From assembly GCA_043764895.1 (NCBI GenBank), contig JAYUJY010000087.1:1-6386 (forward strand): a stretch of 6,386 nucleotides of DNA. Direction: 5' to 3'. Below are positions 5,241 to 6,386 of the stretch, piece by piece. Source of the DNA: JAAFJU01 sp043764895 (GTDB taxonomy: Bacteria > Cyanobacteriota > Cyanobacteriia > Leptolyngbyales > Leptolyngbyaceae). Under the pieces are notes generated by a model that was given only the letters and a program-made list of their open reading frames with translations, was not told where the DNA came from and searched no databases. Numbering within the stretch: the stretch's first letter is position 1; every line of letters begins with the position of its first letter. Made by a program: the position numbers and the translations under genes.

Positions 5241-5849
5241 ATGTCGCGTTACCGTGGTCCTCGCTTAAGAATTACACGTCGTTTAGGAGATTTGCCGGGT
5301 CTAACTCGGAAATCTGCCCGTCGCGCCTATCCACCTGGGCAACATGGCCAAGCGCGCAAGAAAAAATCTGAATACTGCGTTCGTCTAGAAGAAAAGCAAA
5401 AGCTGCGTTTTAACTACGGCTTGAGCGAAAAACAGCTTCGTCGCTACGTCCAGAAAGCCCGTCGCGCTGCGGGTTCGACCGGACTCGTCCTGCTCCAACT
5501 CTTGGAAATGCGGTTGGATAACACCGTGTTTCGCATGGGTATGGCCCCAACGATTCCGGGTGCTCGCCAACTGGTGAACCATGGTCACGTCACCATCAAC
5601 GGCAAGGTTGTGGATATTGCATCCTACCAATGTCGTCCCGGTGAAGTCGTCTCCATCCGTGAAAAAGAAGGCTCTAAAAAGCTGGTTGAAGCCAACCTGC
5701 AATATCCTGGCCTGACCAACATGCCCAGCCATCTTGAGTTTGACAAATCCAAGCTCATTGGTAAGGTGAATGGTCTGTGTGAGCGGGAATGGGTTGCGCT
5801 CCAGATTAATGAACTGCTAGTGGTTGAGTATTACTCACGATTGGTCTAG
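5241..5849 (+). CDS. rpsD: 30S ribosomal protein S4
   Basis: The 202-residue protein is full length for cyanobacterial and chloroplast S4. It starts MSRYRGPRLRITRRLGDLPG, followed by P-P-G-Q-H-G-Q (31-37), which binds 16S rRNA helices near the junction of the 5' domain, and L-R-F-N-Y-G-L-S-E-K-Q (55-65). The S4 RNA-binding domain runs ~91-153: RLDNTVFRMGMAPTIPGARQ, then V-N-H-G-H-V-T-I-N-G-K and P-G-E-V-V-S-I-R. The C-terminal E-L-L-V-V-E-Y-Y-S-R ending is also standard. S4 is a primary binder that starts 30S assembly; in other bacteria it also represses its own operon, and whether that holds for this single-gene unit is unknown. It lacks the zinc-binding Cys set seen in some S4 paralogues. 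It has its own promoter and terminator and is the only plus-strand gene here. Confidence 0.98.
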   Translation: MSRYRGPRLRITRRLGDLPGLTRKSARRAYPPGQHGQARKKKSEYCVRLEEKQKLRFNYGLSEKQLRRYVQKARRAAGSTGLVLLQLLEMRLDNTVFRMGMAPTIPGARQLVNHGHVTINGKVVDIASYQCRPGEVVSIREKEGSKKLVEANLQYPGLTNMPSHLEFDKSKLIGKVNGLCEREWVALQINELLVVEYYSRLV

Positions 5850-5916
5850 ATTCTACGGTTTTACATCATCATTCGATCGAGATCTTAACGCGGCAACTTT
5901 GAGACCTCGAAACTCG

Positions 5917-5959
5917 AAAAAATTAGCCTTTGGACCCGTCAGTCTGAAGGCTTTTTATT
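5917..5959. terminator. Bidirectional intrinsic terminator between rpsD and the lipid kinase gene
   Basis: The arms 5925-5935 and 5942-5952 form an 11-bp stem (AGCCTTTGGAC with GTCTGAAGGCT, two G-T wobbles) around a six-base loop CCGTCA. On the plus strand it is followed by TTTTATT, which suits rpsD. On the minus strand it is followed by AATTTTTT, the complement of AAAAAATT at 5917-5924, which suits the kinase gene. The stem starts 2 bases after the kinase stop codon (5955-5957) and 75 bases after the rpsD stop. Confidence 0.8.
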
Positions 5960-6386
5960 GTGTATTTGGAAATGATGAATTTAGAGTGCCGTTCCCACTA
6001 CTGTTTGATATTGGGAGAGGATCTAGATTTGTATCTTGCCACAGCGATCGATCGGCCTGCGGCGGCACCATGACCCGTAACGCCTTTGACAGGATTTCAA
6101 AGCTCATGGGCGTCCGGCCCAAAAAATCACCATCCACCTGAATCGGGAGCCGTGTCTTACCCTGAATTTCGATGCGAGAGGCTTTGAAATAGGCCACTTT
6201 AGGATCGCGGTTGTAGTTGCGGGTGAACACTGAAAACAACCTCAAGGGCGCTGAGATCATGCTGCGACCTTTAATTACACACACATCTAGCAATCCATCA
6301 TCCACGATCGCATGGGCCGTAATTTTGACCACGCCCCCATAGAGCTGACTGTTCCCAATCACAATCATCAGAATCCGTCCCCGCAC
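5955..6386 (-). CDS. Diacylglycerol/lipid kinase, YegS/Rv2252/BmrU family (partial, C-terminal domain)
   Basis: The frame is open to the right edge, so the N-terminal part, including the catalytic G-G-D-G-T domain, lies outside the window. The visible 143 residues are the C-terminal beta-sandwich domain: I-G-N-S-x-x-Y-G-G (10-18), then HAIVDDGLLDVCVIKG (25-40), I-E-I-Q-G (72-76), the hallmark Q-V-D-G-D-F-L-G-R-T-P (83-93) and A-L-R-V-M-V-P-P (102-109). Family members phosphorylate diacylglycerol or related lipids at the membrane using ATP; the lipid substrate cannot be read from this part. After V-P-P there is a further ~34-residue polar tail rich in Ser, Asn, Pro and Leu, which relatives usually lack. 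The stop at 5955-5957 is next to the shared terminator. No true start is in the window; the GTG at the edge is an internal Val codon. Confidence 0.9.
   Translation of the reverse strand: MRGRILMIVIGNSQLYGGVVKITAHAIVDDGLLDVCVIKGRSMISAPLRLFSVFTRNYNRDPKVAYFKASRIEIQGKTRLPIQVDGDFLGRTPMSFEILSKALRVMVPPQADRSLWQDTNLDPLPISNSSGNGTLNSSFPNTQ

Noticed and set aside
5824..6141. Plus-strand open frame of 105 codons overlapping the rpsD end
   Set aside because: It runs through the terminator and antisense to the lipid kinase domain, has no ribosome site and shows no family motif.

Overview
The window is chromosomal DNA from a cyanobacterium. Exact GCGATCGC octamers (the HIP1 motif typical of cyanobacteria) occur four times in 6.4 kb, against about 0.1 expected by chance, and many near-copies are present. 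The gene content agrees: an NblB-type HEAT-repeat protein, two Uma2 (DUF820) nuclease-fold proteins, a cyanobacterial-type S4 and an ArsS-type radical SAM enzyme. A filamentous or Leptolyngbya-like lineage is possible, but the sequence alone does not fix the genus.

Layout, left to right. At 1-95 (minus) is the 5' end of a BolA-family gene. At 213-1247 (minus) is an exported protein made of two copies of a ~128-residue helical module joined by a Pro/Gln/Ser linker. At 1408-2358 (minus) is a radical SAM enzyme of the ArsS (arsenosugar) type, and three bases upstream of it at 2362-3021 (minus) is the NblB-like HEAT-repeat gene. At 3138-3662 (minus) is a twin-CBS protein. At 3759-4370 and 4400-5050 (both minus) is a tandem pair of divergent Uma2 proteins. 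At 5241-5849 (plus) is rpsD, encoding ribosomal protein S4. At 5955-6386 (minus) is the C-terminal part of a YegS/BmrU-type lipid kinase, cut by the window edge.

Seven genes in a row run on the minus strand from 5050 down to 1. rpsD is the only plus-strand gene: it is divergent from the Uma2 pair and convergent with the lipid kinase. The rpsD/kinase junction carries a hairpin with T-tracts on both sides that can terminate transcription in both directions. The tightest coupling is nblB-arsS (3-bp gap), then the Uma2 pair (29-bp gap); other gaps are 85-190 bp and may hold separate promoters.

This is mostly ordinary housekeeping and accessory DNA. I see no CRISPR array, tRNA, rRNA, transposase or defence island. 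The points most worth a second look are the duplicated exported protein, the repeated AATGTC half-sites upstream of nblB, the nblB-arsS coupling, an unusual residue in the ArsS core, and the two Uma2 paralogues with differently placed catalytic lysines.
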